Below are positions 32,501 through 35,070 of a stretch of 64,000 nucleotides of DNA, piece after piece. The position numbers and the translations under genes were made by a program. The notes under the pieces were generated by a model. That model was not told where the DNA came from. It ran no database searches and worked only from the letters and a program-made list of their open reading frames with translations. Position 1 is the stretch's first letter. The number at the start of each line of letters is the position of its first letter. This DNA comes from CAZCVI01 sp964502145 (lineage in GTDB: Bacteria; Acidobacteriota; Aminicenantia; UBA2199): assembly GCA_964502145.1 (NCBI GenBank), contig CAZCVI010000016.1:36253-100252 (forward strand), in the 5' to 3' direction.

Positions 32501-33448
32501 TAAGTAACCCTCTGCCACGCTCGCACCAGCAATGCATAATTCACCGGCAATACCCACGGGTTGGGGATTTAATTGTTTATCCACTATATATAACTGATGA
32601 AAAGCGGTGGGTTTGCCAATCGGAATATTGGCGTGTTCGTCCAGAGTTGCGGCTTGTTCGGCAGTCAGGGTAAAAATAGCGCAATTGATGGTGGTTTCCG
32701 TAGGGCCATAACCATTGTGAATTTTACATTCGGCATTCACTTTGGCGGCAATACTTCTGACAATTTTTCCGGTCAAACGTTCGCCACCCAGATGCACGAT
32801 TTTGAGTGGCGGCATCTTCTCACCGCTGGTCGCAATACTATTAAAAAAAACAGGGGTACTGTGAATGGTATTGATAAAATGGCGGTTTATGATACGACTG
32901 TATTGAAGATAATCACCAATTGCTTTTTTGTCAACAAAAAGCAGCGAACCGCCATACAACAGGGTGGTCAATAATTCGAATAAACCGAAATCAAAGGTAT
33001 AAGAAAGATTCTGCATCACGCGGGTGTGGGTACCAAGCGCAAAATAATCCCTGAACCACGTGAACAAGGGAATTAAATGGCGGTGGGTGATCGCTACACC
33101 CTTGGGACGCCCGGTAGAACCGGAAGTATAGATAGTGTAAGCGGGATGTGTGGACGATATAGAGGCGGGGAGAGCGTGGGAATCGCTGTTTACAGTGGCG
33201 AAATCCCCGTTTATACAATGTATTTGTTCCACCAAGGGATTCTTCGCCACCATCTCCCGCACGCTTTCATAATTCACCTGATCAGTTAAAATAATACGAA
33301 TACCACAATCATTGATAATGTAATTGACCCTATCCTTGGGGAAGGTGGGATTGATCGGGACAAACCAGTAACCCGCTTTTAATATCCCCAATATGCCAAT
33401 CGGCAGTGATGGACTATCCTCGACAATTAAAGCGATAAAATTCTTCAT
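5516..33448 (-). CDS. Giant NRPS, 9310 aa, A(part)-PCP then seven modules and TE
   Basis: One uninterrupted frame of 27.9 kb, roughly a one-megadalton protein. Order from the N-terminus: A1 (lacking its first about 60 residues)-PCP; C-A2-PCP; C-A3-PCP; C-A4-PCP; C-A5-PCP-E; C-A6-PCP-E; C-A7-PCP; C-A8(with inserted methyltransferase)-PCP-TE. All C domains keep the HHxxxDG-type motif, or NHxxxDG with the second His intact. Both E domains carry HHLVxDGISW, and all PCPs keep the phosphopantetheine Ser (GGHS, GGDS or GGNS). The ATG at 33448 has AGGAG 6 nt upstream. It is 14 codons in frame beyond the stop of the preceding NRPS gene, and the two are surely co-transcribed and act as one assembly line in the cytosol. 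No PPTase, MbtH or exporter lies nearby. A-domain loops carry 9-nt tandem repeats encoding Thr-Pro-Ile or Ser-Ser-Thr. Confidence 0.97.
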   Translation of the reverse strand: MKNFIALIVEDSPSLPIGILGILKAGYWFVPINPTFPKDRVNYIINDCGIRIILTDQVNYESVREMVAKNPLVEQIHCINGDFATVNSDSHALPASISSTHPAYTIYTSGSTGRPKGVAITHRHLIPLFTWFRDYFALGTHTRVMQNLSYTFDFGLFELLTTLLYGGSLLFVDKKAIGDYLQYSRIINRHFINTIHSTPVFFNSIATSGEKMPPLKIVHLGGERLTGKIVRSIAAKVNAECKIHNGYGPTETTINCAIFTLTAEQAATLDEHANIPIGKPTAFHQLYIVDKQLNPQPVGIAGELCIAGASVAEGYLNNPHLTHDKFISLSTSSISSTKIYKTGDLVRWLSVGNIEFLGRIDHQVKIRGYRIELGEIESSLLKHPDINAAIVIDGEQPNGNRYLCAYYVAATATVLTVSMLKEHLAQELPDYMIPAYFIQLEALPLTVHGKIDRKVLPQPDESTIVTGVEYEAPRSHTEKELVTIWQELLGIARIGIHDDFFDVGGDSIRVGRCIALIREQLGVEIPMRKFFEKPFIQALATEIDKHERLASAIPRASREGDIPLSFSQERLWFLQTLDAENTAYFVPRVIRIKGKLEPVILEQTFTEIIRRHEILRTAFITKDGVPVQQVQPPYYFNIPLLHMNEAQMELWVQDEGRRSFDFEKDPLLRITLIKLQATEHIMVLTEHHLIHDGWTQGVLLNEFIRIFTAYSEGRAHDLPELPIQYADYAIWQRAFLQGDRLQRHLDYWQEKLAGLIPLLELPGDRPRPTTISGNGAMIEFRLTTGLTEQLKEFSRTHNVTLFMTMLAVFKTLLYRYTGEEDICSGTGLANRSYKEMENMLGMVINTLPLRTHTRGDMNFSQYLASVRETCLQAYQHQDTPFGKIVEVMAQARSLSYNPLFQVIFSFMDTPTDHLWLPGLELFLERTYNSSAKFDLNLVIVPPMQQQADGTAAVHHDQILVEWEYNVDIFDAPTMLLMIAHYTRLLEIIIQQPNTTIANLPMLTEAETHQLIYEWNDTTTIYPHTKTIPQLFAEQVARTPNQLALLAGENQDVQLTYAQLNERSNQLTHYLMEQGILPGDIVAIIGERSIETTIGILGILKSGAAYLPLNPDNPKERTQYMLSDSNTKILLTKNTIIEATPITPILPVTHVTPITPILPITPTNPAYIIYTSGSTGAPKGVTVTHANFCPLLHWGYTHLGIGSKDRVLQNISYSFDWSVWEIFITLTTGASLVVVSEEMILNPALCIPFMKETNITVLHVTPTQYQHFISNGPVLETLKYLFFGAERLTVDLVKRSFASLLEDCRVFNMYGPTEATIISATLEIFRGDEARYANLTSTPIGKRTANCVLLVLDSYFNLCPVNVTGELYIYGDGLAPGYLNNPELTHDKFISLPPSSSLSGLSPKFYKTGDLVRRLNDGNIEFIDRVDHQVKIRGFRIELGEIENQLLKIPAIREAVVVSKEDKAGDKYLVAYVTANTPQSDTPWRDFLATYLPEYMIPAYLLQLDKMPLTATGKVNRKELPTPELKTMGGFVAPTNKIEEKLAAIWHSILGRDPLENPIGIHDNFFQMGGHSLKATTLLANIHKVFNVKIPLSEIFVTPTIRGLANFVQQAVGEKYIRIEPVEAKAYYPLSSAQKRLYFLQQMDLASTAYNISAAWILEGTLDKPLFEHSLAKLIERHESFRTSFTVFDEEPMQIIHPEVTFVLEYLDASEISAFIRPFFLFAAPLLRVGLVELAADKHIFLVDKHHIISDGMSMEILATEFAAFLSGKELPPLALQYKDYSEWQVHEKGNPDIIKQAVFWQEMFAAEIPVLALPTDNVRPDMQSFEGDRIKFTITDEITAALKVLALKTESTMYMVLLSLYTIFLAKLSGQEDIVIGTPIAGRRHADLEKIIGMFVNTLALRHYPSSEKKWFEFLGEVKGRTLKAFENQEYQYEDLVEKVVLTRDISRNPLFDTLFTLQNTATQAVEIPGLKFVSYPQENKTSKFDLSLTAFESDKKLDLIFEYNTALFSEDTIKRFIAYFQNALSSMMHDKDATIGDIQIISPAERNQILHDFNTTTTAYPSAKTIPQLFQEQVAQTPDDIAIIGQHVAEYQLTYAQLEEKSNQIAHYLISQGILPGDIVGIMGDRAPSTIIGILGILKAGAAYLPIDPDYPEDRKQYMLSDSNTKILLTPPLIQESTPLTPLTPIPPILPITPINVAYIIYTSGSTGTPKGVMVSHRNVIRLVKNTNYIQFLPGDSILQTGAMAFDASTFEIWGALLNGLKLVIVDKETIITPEKLKAAIQENHITTMWMTSPLFNQVLQADIEAFEGLKNLLVGGDVLSPLHISSLHSYYSNLNIINGYGPTENTTFSTTFLIQHDYSENIPIGYPIANSTAFILDKNNHLCPIGIPGELIVGGDGIARGYLNNPELTQSKFFTSSTSSTTFYRTGDLARWLPDGSIQFLGRLDFQVKIRGFRVELGEIENRLLKHPHLHECIVVAVKTEAGTSVENFQIAVYYLSQPEIKTRELRDFLATQLPDYMVPAYFIPMDSFPLTHTGKIDRKKLPEPVFTADQEFIEPRNSIEEEMVKIWTELLNIDGPLSIDENFFNLGGHSLKANALASRIHKQFHVVVPLPEIFKHPTILELSDLIHHSIREQYVQIEPVEEKEYYPLSSAQKRLFFLQQMDKTGTAYNIYAAWRFAGTLDKQRLHQTMVTLVERHESFRTSFEMVAEIPVQFIHPAVELVIEELEAEQMESFLRPFDLTKAPLLRVGLVKQSEEKNLLLVDMHHIISDGMSMDILFQEFTDMFTGKNLPPLELRYIDYAQRQNLARGSEALLQQRLYWKQVFAAEIPVLALPTDFVRPTLQSFEGQSFHFVLDSHTTSALRAFTLQGESTLYMVLLSLYTIFLAKISGQEDIVIGTPVAGRGHADLEKIIGMFVNTLALRHFPTGEKTFGGFLAEVNERTLKAFENQDYQYEDLVEDVVLTRDVSRNPLFDTMFTLQNLSKSKEEISGLAIDLHPQKMITSKFDLSLTVMETPDKLGVVFEYCIKLFKAETIERFISYFKNTVSSIIKNMEITIADIQFISNDEKNWLLHDLNQTATPYPAEKTIPQLFIEQVNRVPDHIALIGESQLTYSQLNIKSNQLAHLLIEKGVRPDTIVALKAERSIEMLIGILGILKSGAAYLPIDPQYPEERIQFMLSDSRATPLITPQFIQDSTPITPITPITPIPITPITPAHLAYIIYTSGSTGKPKGVLTCHYNVTRVVRDTNYINITPADRMLQLSNYAFDGSVFDIFGPLLNSAALVLISPAQVSSVNEISKIMQKEAITVFFITSALFNTLVDLEIHCFKSTRKVLFGGERASVEHSRKALAFLGADRIVNVYGPTETTVFASYYPIQTVPDTAVTIPIGQPIANTSLYILDKHFNPVPLGISGELYIGGDGLARGYLNHPQLTHDIFITPPTSSTLPAPLYKSGDLARWLASGDIEFLGRIDHQVKIRGFRIELGEIENCVLKISGINEAVVLVHEDTLKDKSICTYYVSQTEYTSAQLRELLAHELPEYMLPTYFVQLEKIPLTANGKIDHRALPQPTATMGETYTAPRNKIERILSDIWHEVLGRDPGHLPALGIDDNFFHLGGHSLKATTLASKIHRTLDVEIPLAEIFKSQTIRQQAEYIVHGSQNLYQGIQPVEKKEYYPQSSAQQRFYILQQLEGIGTSYNVPSILEVDGNLDKIRLEQAVKAVLQRHDILRASFHLLTEKAVMRVHDQVDFEIEDFKGEIPDFIRPFDLSMAPLLRMGLIKKNDTKHILLFDMNHIISDGSSMAIFVREITSFYGGMENQLPPLRVQYQDFSQWQQTRLSSGLLQEQENYWLNLLAGELPVLEMPMDFPRPAVQSFAGDSHAFEIHRPLKDRVARLMKKSGTTLYMVALTALEITLFHYTGQTDMVIGTPIAGRNHMDLEPLIGLLLDTVVMRNQIQTDSSVWEFLHTVKTGALSAFENQVYPFREVIKQVEKKPNFSHNPVFDVMLLVQNFVFPSLSVEGLTFSSQPTQYKTAKVDITFELSEIQDGIHCTLEYCTALFKRETIERFAKHLTNIIGQLVMVLENPSLKIADLDLLTEEEKRHILEEFNSPTVFPVAHLIHQLLEAQVHRTPDHIALIGENNVGCQLTYAELNNKANLLAHALIVQGALPDSIVGLMVNRSIEMIIGILGILKSGAAYLPIDPDYPENRKQFILADSATQIVLTEKQIQDFTPITPITPITPITPITPTNLAYIIYTSGSTGQPKGVLVEHRQVLAYLDAFAHQFELFPSDTVIQQASYTFDACVEELYPILLKGGKLAIIEKDSLVDIQRLVTFIFKHHVTLITASPLLLNELNRAGFTLPIRIYISGGDVLKNQYVDKLIEMGAVYNTYGPTETTVCATYYPCTMPMPAVVPIGKPITHYNIVILNTNDGIQAPGIPGQLCIAGSGLTRGYLNLPQATHDAFSPLNPAITTRLYKTGDLARWLPDGNIEFLGRIDFQIKIRGFRIELGEIETHLLIHPRITECVVVVKTDAVGDKMLVAYIVPTMELTPLELREWLLNSLPTYMIPAYFIPLQQLPRTTSGKINRKALPEPELNAISSYYLAPRNEIEQTLKEIWEAVLGKQHVSINENFFHIGGDSIKSIQILSRLNRAGYKLEMKDIFQYPIIAELSPHVFKVERVPDQSTITGFVPLTPIQKAFFSAASPDSHHYNQVVMFQTPERLDKEIVEKVFFKIQEYHDALRMTFKPDPHTQQVEQLIHGLDYPLSLQEHDLTHLVPNTSELSAELQKQINHIQSSINLENGPLMKVGLFHLPDGDRLFIAIHHLVVDGISWRILFEDIQTLYTLIDAGKPLSLPPKTDSFQYWSKKLQEYAQHKTLLQEKSYWAQVVTQTVPPLKKDFDAVGNAVKDSRSIVFNLDETETLLLINKVNPCYNTEINDILITALGLAIQKTFAQDRVLIAMEGHGREDIAADIDISRTVGWFTSVYPVLLDLSYASNPGRQIKEIKETFRKIPHKGIGYGILKYLAENTTEPKIDFTVQPSLIFNYLGQFDTDVQQLRLFQMAEESTGESMGLNYQREHVLEVNGMTLNQRLSMTITYSTTHFKPETIATLSQHFHQELQHLIAFCTSRETREYTPSDFTYPHLSIETLQHLLTIYPAMEDIYPLSPMQEGMLFQALLNPTAHTNFEQTSFRLASHLNIPLVEKSLHELVQHHDVLRTAFVHQNTPRPLQVVLKDRSMVFYYQDISGMKDDVEKEKFVNEYKLKEKNSPFDLSHEPLVRTAIIQLQDSLYEFIWSSNHVLMDGWCIGLIISDFFHIYSAHAQHQPVHLPRPKPYRTYIQWLEKKDKEESARYWQNYLQTFDEQTAILKPKVKNSEQPASYSHGKVVITLEPEHTQQLNALAARTHVTLNILTQTLWGILLGKYTGKKDVVFGAVVSGRPAGLDGVETMVGLFINTIPVRIRFSEETAFLHLIQQIQSEALASEAHHHHPLVAIQASTFLKHHLFDHLFVFENYPVAEQIEGYSSDKDTPAEVSFVVTHADVFRETNYDLNLVVSGTTQLSISFHYNSNALDDHYVEQLARHLHIAFMQILAHQDLQVADLTLLSPAEKEQILYQFNAPLTLPADKTLPQLFAEQVVRIPDSIAIIDPTKGQLTYRELNIHSTQLAHILLEKGVLPNTIVALMMEHSLEMIIAILAILKSAAAYLPIDPTAPADRKQFMLSDSNAQIIVTPSFIQDSTPIHPITPIAPILPTSLAYIIYTSGSTGKPKGVMVEHRAIYNTINYRMGEYKLTTHHRALQLFSFIFDGFLTSFFTPLLSGTPVVLPSRDEAKDITRITQIIATTRITHFICVPSLYRGLLEAATPDQLSTIKVVTLAGEAVLPTLVEKSKQLLPFVELVNEYGPTENSVLSSIYRDLQPQTIISIGKPIANTQILIVDQNYQLSPIGIPGQLLLSGHGLACGYLNNPDLTHHKFLSLSTSSTQSTPSTKFYQTGDLARWLPDGNIEFLGRSDWQVKIRGYRIELGEIENLLLKHPQIKDVVVIVVGQEITDLSLAAYFVADTPLSGNVLRDYLSKSLPEYMIPAYFMQLEQIPLSATGKVDRHALPDARATQIATHYIPPRNDIEKQLKEIWETVLGKPNISITDNFFHIGGDSIKAIQIMSRMNSAGYKLEMKDIFQYPVIADMSPHIKKLQRIPNQSPVTGLVPLTPIQAGFFKTFSPVSHHFNQSVMYHAPAGFAKDTIKKVFHKIAEHHDALRLTYKIDAQTLDVQQINQPVDFPLSLEEHDLRHHPASIEELERLCTLLQSSINLETGPLLKLGLFHLLDGDRLLIAVHHLVIDGISWRILFEDIQTLFTQFKTGLSPLLPPKTDSFQHWAQELQRYAHHKTLLQEIPYWQDVTAKTIPAIKKDFAGTTNVFKDARSVSLSLDATTTHMLLNQVNQCYNTEINDILLTALGLAIKKTFGQSALLIALEGHGRENIAGDINISRTVGWFTTTYPVLLDFSHASDPGRQIKEIKETLRKVPNKGIGYGLLKYLAPQEATTGIDFTLQPFLLFNYLGQFDADVNQASHFQIAKESGGNPISLEYLRDHDLDINGMVVNNQLSMDITYNTTYFKPETITTLAENFQAQLQYIISHCVSQETSERTPSDFTYQNLSIEALGRLLTLYPDTEDYYPLSPMQEGLLFHSLLDQSAQSYFQQAAFRLSGKLDIPLVEQSLNQLVKRHDILRTAFVHLGTLRPLQVVLKERGVKFYYLDISYFDDNEEIENFIRQFKANDIHSSFDLSKDIVVRASILRLAPATYEFIWSFHHILMDGWCIGLVNADFFQIYTALLQNKTYSMPASRPYRSYIEWLEKQDREESSRYWQAYLDSFTEQSGIIKSHESQGAFDNQKVTLHLDAQHTQALNALAAQTNVTLNIVTQTLWGILLGKYTGKEDVVFGAVVSGRPSQLEGVETMVGLFINTIPVRIRFLDTMFLSTLLQKVQKEAITSEAHHYHPLADIQAQSSLKQNLLDHLFVFENYPIADQIEGYQNQTTTDNDSSFSLTRAEVFEQTNYGFTITLGYTDRLQITFQYNGNVIDSATVAQIAQHYHEGIKQILKNPDTTLSEITWMSCEEQTRLLIEFNSTAAPYPADTTIPHLFIQQAERTPDHIALIGESQLTYSLLNTQSTQLAHYLNTQGVHPNTIVALKIERSIEMIIAILAILKSAAAYLPIDPEYPEDRIQYILSDSAAHLLLTKTLIQSAIPIPPITPIPAIIPTTPAYVIYTSGTTGRPKGTIIEHHSLVNRIHWMQNKYPLTPDDCILQKTTFTFDVSVWELLWWSIVGARLCLLVPGGEKNPATIIDSIATARVTTMHFVPSMLAVFLDYVKGYRHTGRLSSLKQVFTSGEALLSSHVSLFNQLLNTENHTRLANLYGPTEATIDVSYFDCAAGPEQHIIPIGKPIDNIGLYVLDKNLALQPLGIPGELFITGVGLARGYLNRPDLTAEKFIHLPLLNALAYRTGDLTCTLADGNIQFLGRIDQQVKIRGFRIEPGEIENCLLKHPHIKEAAVCVHIDEAGDKSLTAYYVAQTPLDDKELRTFLATSLPDYMVPAYFMCLEQIPLTTSGKVNQRALPKPEVQRTTHFVGPVNFVQEKLVEIWANVLKIEKNKIGIHDNFFELGGHSLRATTMNAQVHQEFDVEVPLGVFFKDPRISFMATYIQEAKKTIFETIAPVENRDYYRQSSAQKRLFFLEQLENVGTTYNMPMVQIINEKVSESQFQTAINALITRHETLRTAFMLLENEPVQRVFPTVEFAIEHYACDSRPVEHVVAQFVRPFDLTRPPLLRMGLGTLPDEKMLLLFDMHHIISDGTSVEILLEDFTTLFNQGQLPPLKVQYKDFSGWQNNVFNTHRLEAQKKYWLDLYADVNWLPKLDLPTDAARPAVFTFAGDIILTRLQGQDVARFKRACLQHQVTTFSYLLAVYNVLLFKYTGQDDVVIGCDIAGRPHADLQHIIGMFVNELALRNHPEGQKHFSQFLQEVKECSIKAFENQDYQFEELVDNLDLQRDPSRNPLFDAQFACQNMEQAQVNLEGISMTPYPFENKTAKFDLAIDVMEDIEELNFTFQYYAGIFKERTIESLSKHFINILLAVLETPEISIYDINMLAEAEKQQLLFEFNRTQTDLVRDTCFTTLFERQVLKTPRRIAVHYQHEWLTYEELDRRANQVAHYLRDQKSVLPNELVGIWMNRSIYFLTAILGIMKAGAAYIPIEPSLPDERVKKIIDNAQIKIVIAEARIENRVNHLQWECPTFQSFLLINGDNRYVIDKEEDINLKSAEELWNYVSDTSTDDITEGGWLTSYTGEPFTRQEMDEYTDNTLKKLIPLLRPDMRVLEIGCASGLTMYPIATRVAFYYGTDLSKVTIEKNQKRLAEANIQNIALASLAAHEIDQVTEKDFDLIIINSVMQSFQGHSYLRYVLEKVFPLLAPHAILYLGDIMDQDLKQNLVREMVDFKRANKGKNYKTKTDWSQELFISRALLQDLAADIPAIKSMEFSDKIHTIPNELTKFRYDAILTVDKTSPAPVITPQKHKYQDGLIELSRCPMNAFATPASPDDLAYVIYTSGSTGQPKGVLIHQLGMINHLYAKINDLAIQQQDIIAQTAPAGFDISVWQFLAALLVGGTTTIIDKEIVLDPLQFLKVLDQEQVTILEIVPSLMSVFLDVVADKNQGALAALKWMIPTGEALTPALARKWYTQFPSIKLLNAYGPTEASDDITHYLVPGLPSEHQSTVPIGKPLQNLHIYILDRNLSLCPVGVRGEICVAGIGVGKGYWQDPQKTAYSFVPNPYLKEINHPDYGTLYRTGDIGYFTPEGIVECLGRMDNQVKIRGNRIELEEIESRLLTHPQITEAVVVVKQTEGMENALHAYIVTIETENTENIISAEMLRDYLAANLPDYMIPSQFIKIKNIPLTANGKMDRKALEKMGEALSSNTEYAPPETEMELMLEKIWKETLKIDRVSIHDDFFELGGNSLTAITITSSIKKAGFDAALVDIITNPNFRAQAVSLEAKNKPAPPDPNDPFYIQEQLVNKLECIEKLNKGRNEKNLFIFHPQHGMVNQYIPLAKLLEKKFNVFGIQGRGVNPHAPVYLTPGEMIQDYLKQVLVVQPQGPFIVSGHCIGAFICYEIARLLERRGHVVEKVILLDHFPWKESLSPIYLRFAWGLPFFENLYISFRDKKFKKVPIPDDIKVGLDIDDPNVTDADKELRKKNAEFHINRLGCEIIPTPGIINAPVLAVQAIEGLYPQVTIKDYKCMTKGKPQIIQTTGDHESIFESPYVEDFAQTLLKYV
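5519..6270 (-). other. Thioesterase domain of the NRPS, Cys nucleophile
   Basis: The C-terminal about 250 residues form a type I thioesterase (alpha/beta hydrolase; starts near NLFIFHPQHG). The nucleophile elbow reads GHCIGA, so Cys replaces the usual Ser. The catalytic Asp is probably in ILLDHFP and the His in GDHESIF. TE domains release the peptide by hydrolysis or cyclisation. Cys-type elbows are known in some NRPS thioesterases that make strained rings, such as the beta-lactone enzyme ObiF, but they also occur in ordinary members. Confidence 0.85.
7760..8650 (-). other. Methyltransferase domain inserted in A8 between motifs a2 and a3
   Basis: After the a2 motif (MKAGAAYIPIEP, near 8765) the A domain is interrupted by about 300 residues. 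These contain SAM-binding motif I VLEIGCASG (near 8365) and further class I methyltransferase features (DLIIINSVMQSF). The A domain resumes at LAYVIYTSGSTG (near 7700). Interrupted A domains are an established class; those interrupted at a2-a3 are linked to side-chain (mostly O-) methylation, those at a8-a9 to backbone N-methylation. By that rule residue 8 would be side-chain methylated; this is inference. Confidence 0.8.
10330..13500 (-). other. NRPS module 7: C-A7-PCP, predicted Ser
   Basis: The C domain (HHILMDGW near 13035; MQEG start near 13435) follows an epimerisation domain and so should be of the D-to-L accepting type. Pocket residues D-V-W-H-F-S-L-I-D closely match the known serine codes (DVWHLSLID, DVWHFSLVD). 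The PCP has GGHSLRA (near 10485). Confidence 0.8.
11698..11745. repeat. Degenerate ATGGGAGTN-type array in A7
   Basis: Degenerate 9-nt units encode a Pro/Ile-rich loop (PIPPITPIPAIIP) between motifs a2 and a3 of A7. It is the most decayed of the six arrays of this family. Confidence 0.6.
13510..18050 (-). other. NRPS module 6: C-A6-PCP-E, predicted D-Tyr
   Basis: C domain (NHVLMDGW near 17560) after the preceding E domain; pocket residues D-G-T-I-T-A-E-V-L differ only at the last place from the Tyr code DGTITAEVA. PCP GGDSIKA (near 15010) is the form usually preceding epimerases, and E follows with HHLVIDGISW (near 14455) and EGHGRE. A TGGAC-type 9-nt array (15504-15538) lies just before the A7 core motif. 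Confidence 0.8.
15504..15538. repeat. TGGAC-type 9-nt array inside A6
   Basis: Four units of TGGAC+4 nt in tandem, encoding Ser/Thr-rich STSSTQSTPST on the minus strand, in the loop before the YxTGDL (A7) motif. Shorter arrays of the same or related type occur at the equivalent loop of A1 (32439-32462) and A3 (26181-26201, TGGAG variant), and near motif a3 of A1 (33150-33164). The units match those of the intergenic palindromic elements. Confidence 0.8.
18060..22490 (-). other. NRPS module 5: C-A5-PCP-E, substrate unassigned
   Basis: C domain with NHIISDGSS (near 22080), A5, PCP GGDSIKS (near 19545) and E with HHLVVDGISW (near 18980). Pocket residues read D-A-E-T-I-G-T-V-C, which I cannot match with confidence. 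The epimerase predicts a D-residue. The a2-a3 loop carries the purest Thr-Pro-Ile repeat (20712-20766). Confidence 0.8.
20712..20766. repeat. 9-nt (ATGGGAGTN) tandem array encoding Thr-Pro-Ile in A5
   Basis: Six near-perfect 9-nt units; on the coding (minus) strand each reads ATT-ACT-CCC, giving TPITPITPITPITP just before the a3 motif. Related arrays sit at the same place in A2 (29964-30035), A3 (26861-26914), A4 (23809-23861) and A6 (16206-16251). A1 and A8 lack them. Confidence 0.9.
22500..25570 (-). other. NRPS module 4: C-A4-PCP, predicted Ile
   Basis: C domain with HHIISDGMS (near 25145). Pocket residues D-G-F-F-L-G-V-V-F differ in one place from the Ile code DGFFLGVVY. PCP has GGHSLKA (near 22605). 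Confidence 0.8.
25580..28630 (-). other. NRPS module 3: C-A3-PCP, predicted Val
   Basis: C domain with HHIISDGMS (near 28205). Pocket residues D-A-F-W-L-G-G-T-F differ in one conservative place from the Val code DAFWIGGTF. PCP has GGHSLKA (near 25675). Confidence 0.82.
28640..31815 (-). other. NRPS module 2: C-A2-PCP, substrate unassigned
   Basis: C domain starting SFSQERLWFLQ with HHLIHDGW (near 31380). Pocket residues read D-W-W-H-L-F-M-I-I, not a code I recognise; an unusual or aromatic-type substrate is possible. PCP has GGHSLKA (near 28740). Confidence 0.75.
29964..30035. repeat. 9-nt array in A2 identical in part to non-coding DNA at 63.9 kb
   Basis: Eight 9-nt units of the ATGGGAGTN family encode Thr-Pro-Ile/Leu/Val repeats before motif a3. 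The array includes the variant units GGAGTTACG and TGAGTAACG in tandem. The same tandem, extended by flanking bases to about 22 nt of identity, recurs twice in the non-coding array at 63891-63952. Confidence 0.9.
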
Positions 33449-35070
33449 GCCAAACTCCTGTTAAGGTTCTTTTCTTTTTTAAAACAGCGATTATTTCTGG
33501 AGTGCCATGAGCCGTTTGGCCAATTGGTTGGCTTTCTCATCCAATTGGCGGTAGGTAAGCTGGGTATCCTCGTTTACCAGTGCGATATGATCCGGCGTCT
33601 GGGCCACTTGTCGTGCAAATATATTTTCCAGTCGATCATCCATGCCTTCAGCCGGTTGCGGACCACGCGCTTTGTCCCAATGACTCCAGCTAAATTCTGA
33701 CAATATCTGGTGCTTCTCCGCTTCATCCAAAAGCTCAATCGAAGCAATTAATTGACCGGGATTTACGGTGACTGTTTCCAACACCTGGATTAGATGCCGG
33801 GATAACCGTTCCATTGATTCGCGTCGGGATAATGCGGTGCTGTACTCGATGTGGCATTTTAATGCACCCGCGCTTTCCACCGCTTCCAAGGTAATATCCA
33901 ATTTGGAAACTTGCGAGTAATAGGAATAAGGCGTAAACGTTAGACCTTCTACCACCAATTGCGCCATATCGACATTTTGCACGATTAACATGACATCAAA
34001 AAAGGGATTGCGGCTCAAATCATGGGCCAAACCTTTCTTTAAGATCAACTCTCTGAACGGATAAGCACTATTCTCAAATGAAGCCAATGTTTTGAGCCGA
34101 ACGTCTTGCAGAAATGCCGCAAACGTGCTTTGACTGGTGGGGTGATGGCGCACGGCCAGAGTCTCAAAGAACAATCCCATCATGTTTTGCGTGTCCAGAT
34201 GGTCCCGACCGGCCACAGTAGTACCCACTACAATATCTTCCTGCCCAGTATAACGATGCAAGACCACATTAAAAGCAGCCATCAGAATCATAAACACGGT
34301 AGTGCCTGTGGCCGTGGCTAAACGATCCATTTTCTCTTTTAACGCCTCATGCAACACAAAATGGACGCGGTCCCCGGCAAAACTTTGCACGGCAGGACGC
34401 GGAAAATCAGTATGCAGGTCCAACACGGGCACTTCCCCGGCAAACTCTTTCAAGTGATACTCTTCCTGCGCTTTTAATTGGCCGGACAATAACAGATCAC
34501 TCTGCCATTGCGCAAAATCCTTGAACTGTCTGGTCATCGGAGCTAACTTCTCACCCGCACACAGGGCAGTGAACTCGCGGATCAACACGGCCATGGAAAA
34601 CGCATCCGTGAGAATATGATGCAAATCAATGATTAATAGATGTTGGGTGTCCCCCATTTTCACCAGCGCCACGCGGATCAATGGCGTGAGGGCCAGGTTA
34701 AACGGTCTGATAAACCGTTTGATATAGTCTGCCAGCGAATTATTTTTAGCAGAGAGCCCTGTAAAAACAGGCGCATCATTTTTTTCCAGTGCAAAAGCCA
34801 CTGTGTCGTGGACATGTTGAACTGGCAATCCCTGTTCCTGTTCAAAAGAGGTGCGCAGAATCTCGTGTCTTGCGATTAGTGTTTTAAAACTTTTTTCAAA
34901 GCGTTCGACCGTCGTTTTATTTATCTTTCCCGTCACCGTAAACGCAGCCGAAACATTATACGCCACACTTTCCGGGTCCATCTGTTGCAACGCATACAAC
35001 CGGTGTTGTGCCGAGGAAACCGGGTAATAGTTTTTAATTTCCGCCATTGGTAGCGGCGTATAGGTTTGTT
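31820..35070 (-). other. NRPS module 1: C-A1-PCP, A domain split over two genes
   Basis: The C domain (HHILTDAFS near 34620) and the first part of A1 up to LTYRQLDEKANQLAKRL (motif a1) are on the upstream gene. Motif a2 (ILKAGYWFVPINP) onward and PCP GGDSIRVG (Ser codon 31928-31930) are on the downstream gene. Pocket residues D-F-F-H-V-L-G-I-N match no code I know. Confidence 0.8.
33449..33490 (-). other. 42-nt spacer splitting the A1 domain
   Basis: Between the stop of the first NRPS gene and the ATG of the second there are 14 codons in the same frame, with two further TAA codons and an AGGAG site 6 nt before the ATG. The break falls in the surface loop between the a1 helix and the following strand (IALIVED). 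Three in-frame stops plus a ribosome-binding site argue against a single-base sequencing error. Confidence 0.75.

Noticed and set aside
33440..33495. Simple frameshift or sequencing error splitting one NRPS gene.
   Set aside because: Both parts are already in the same frame, three separate TAA codons intervene and a ribosome-binding site precedes the second ATG, so no single base change would join them.
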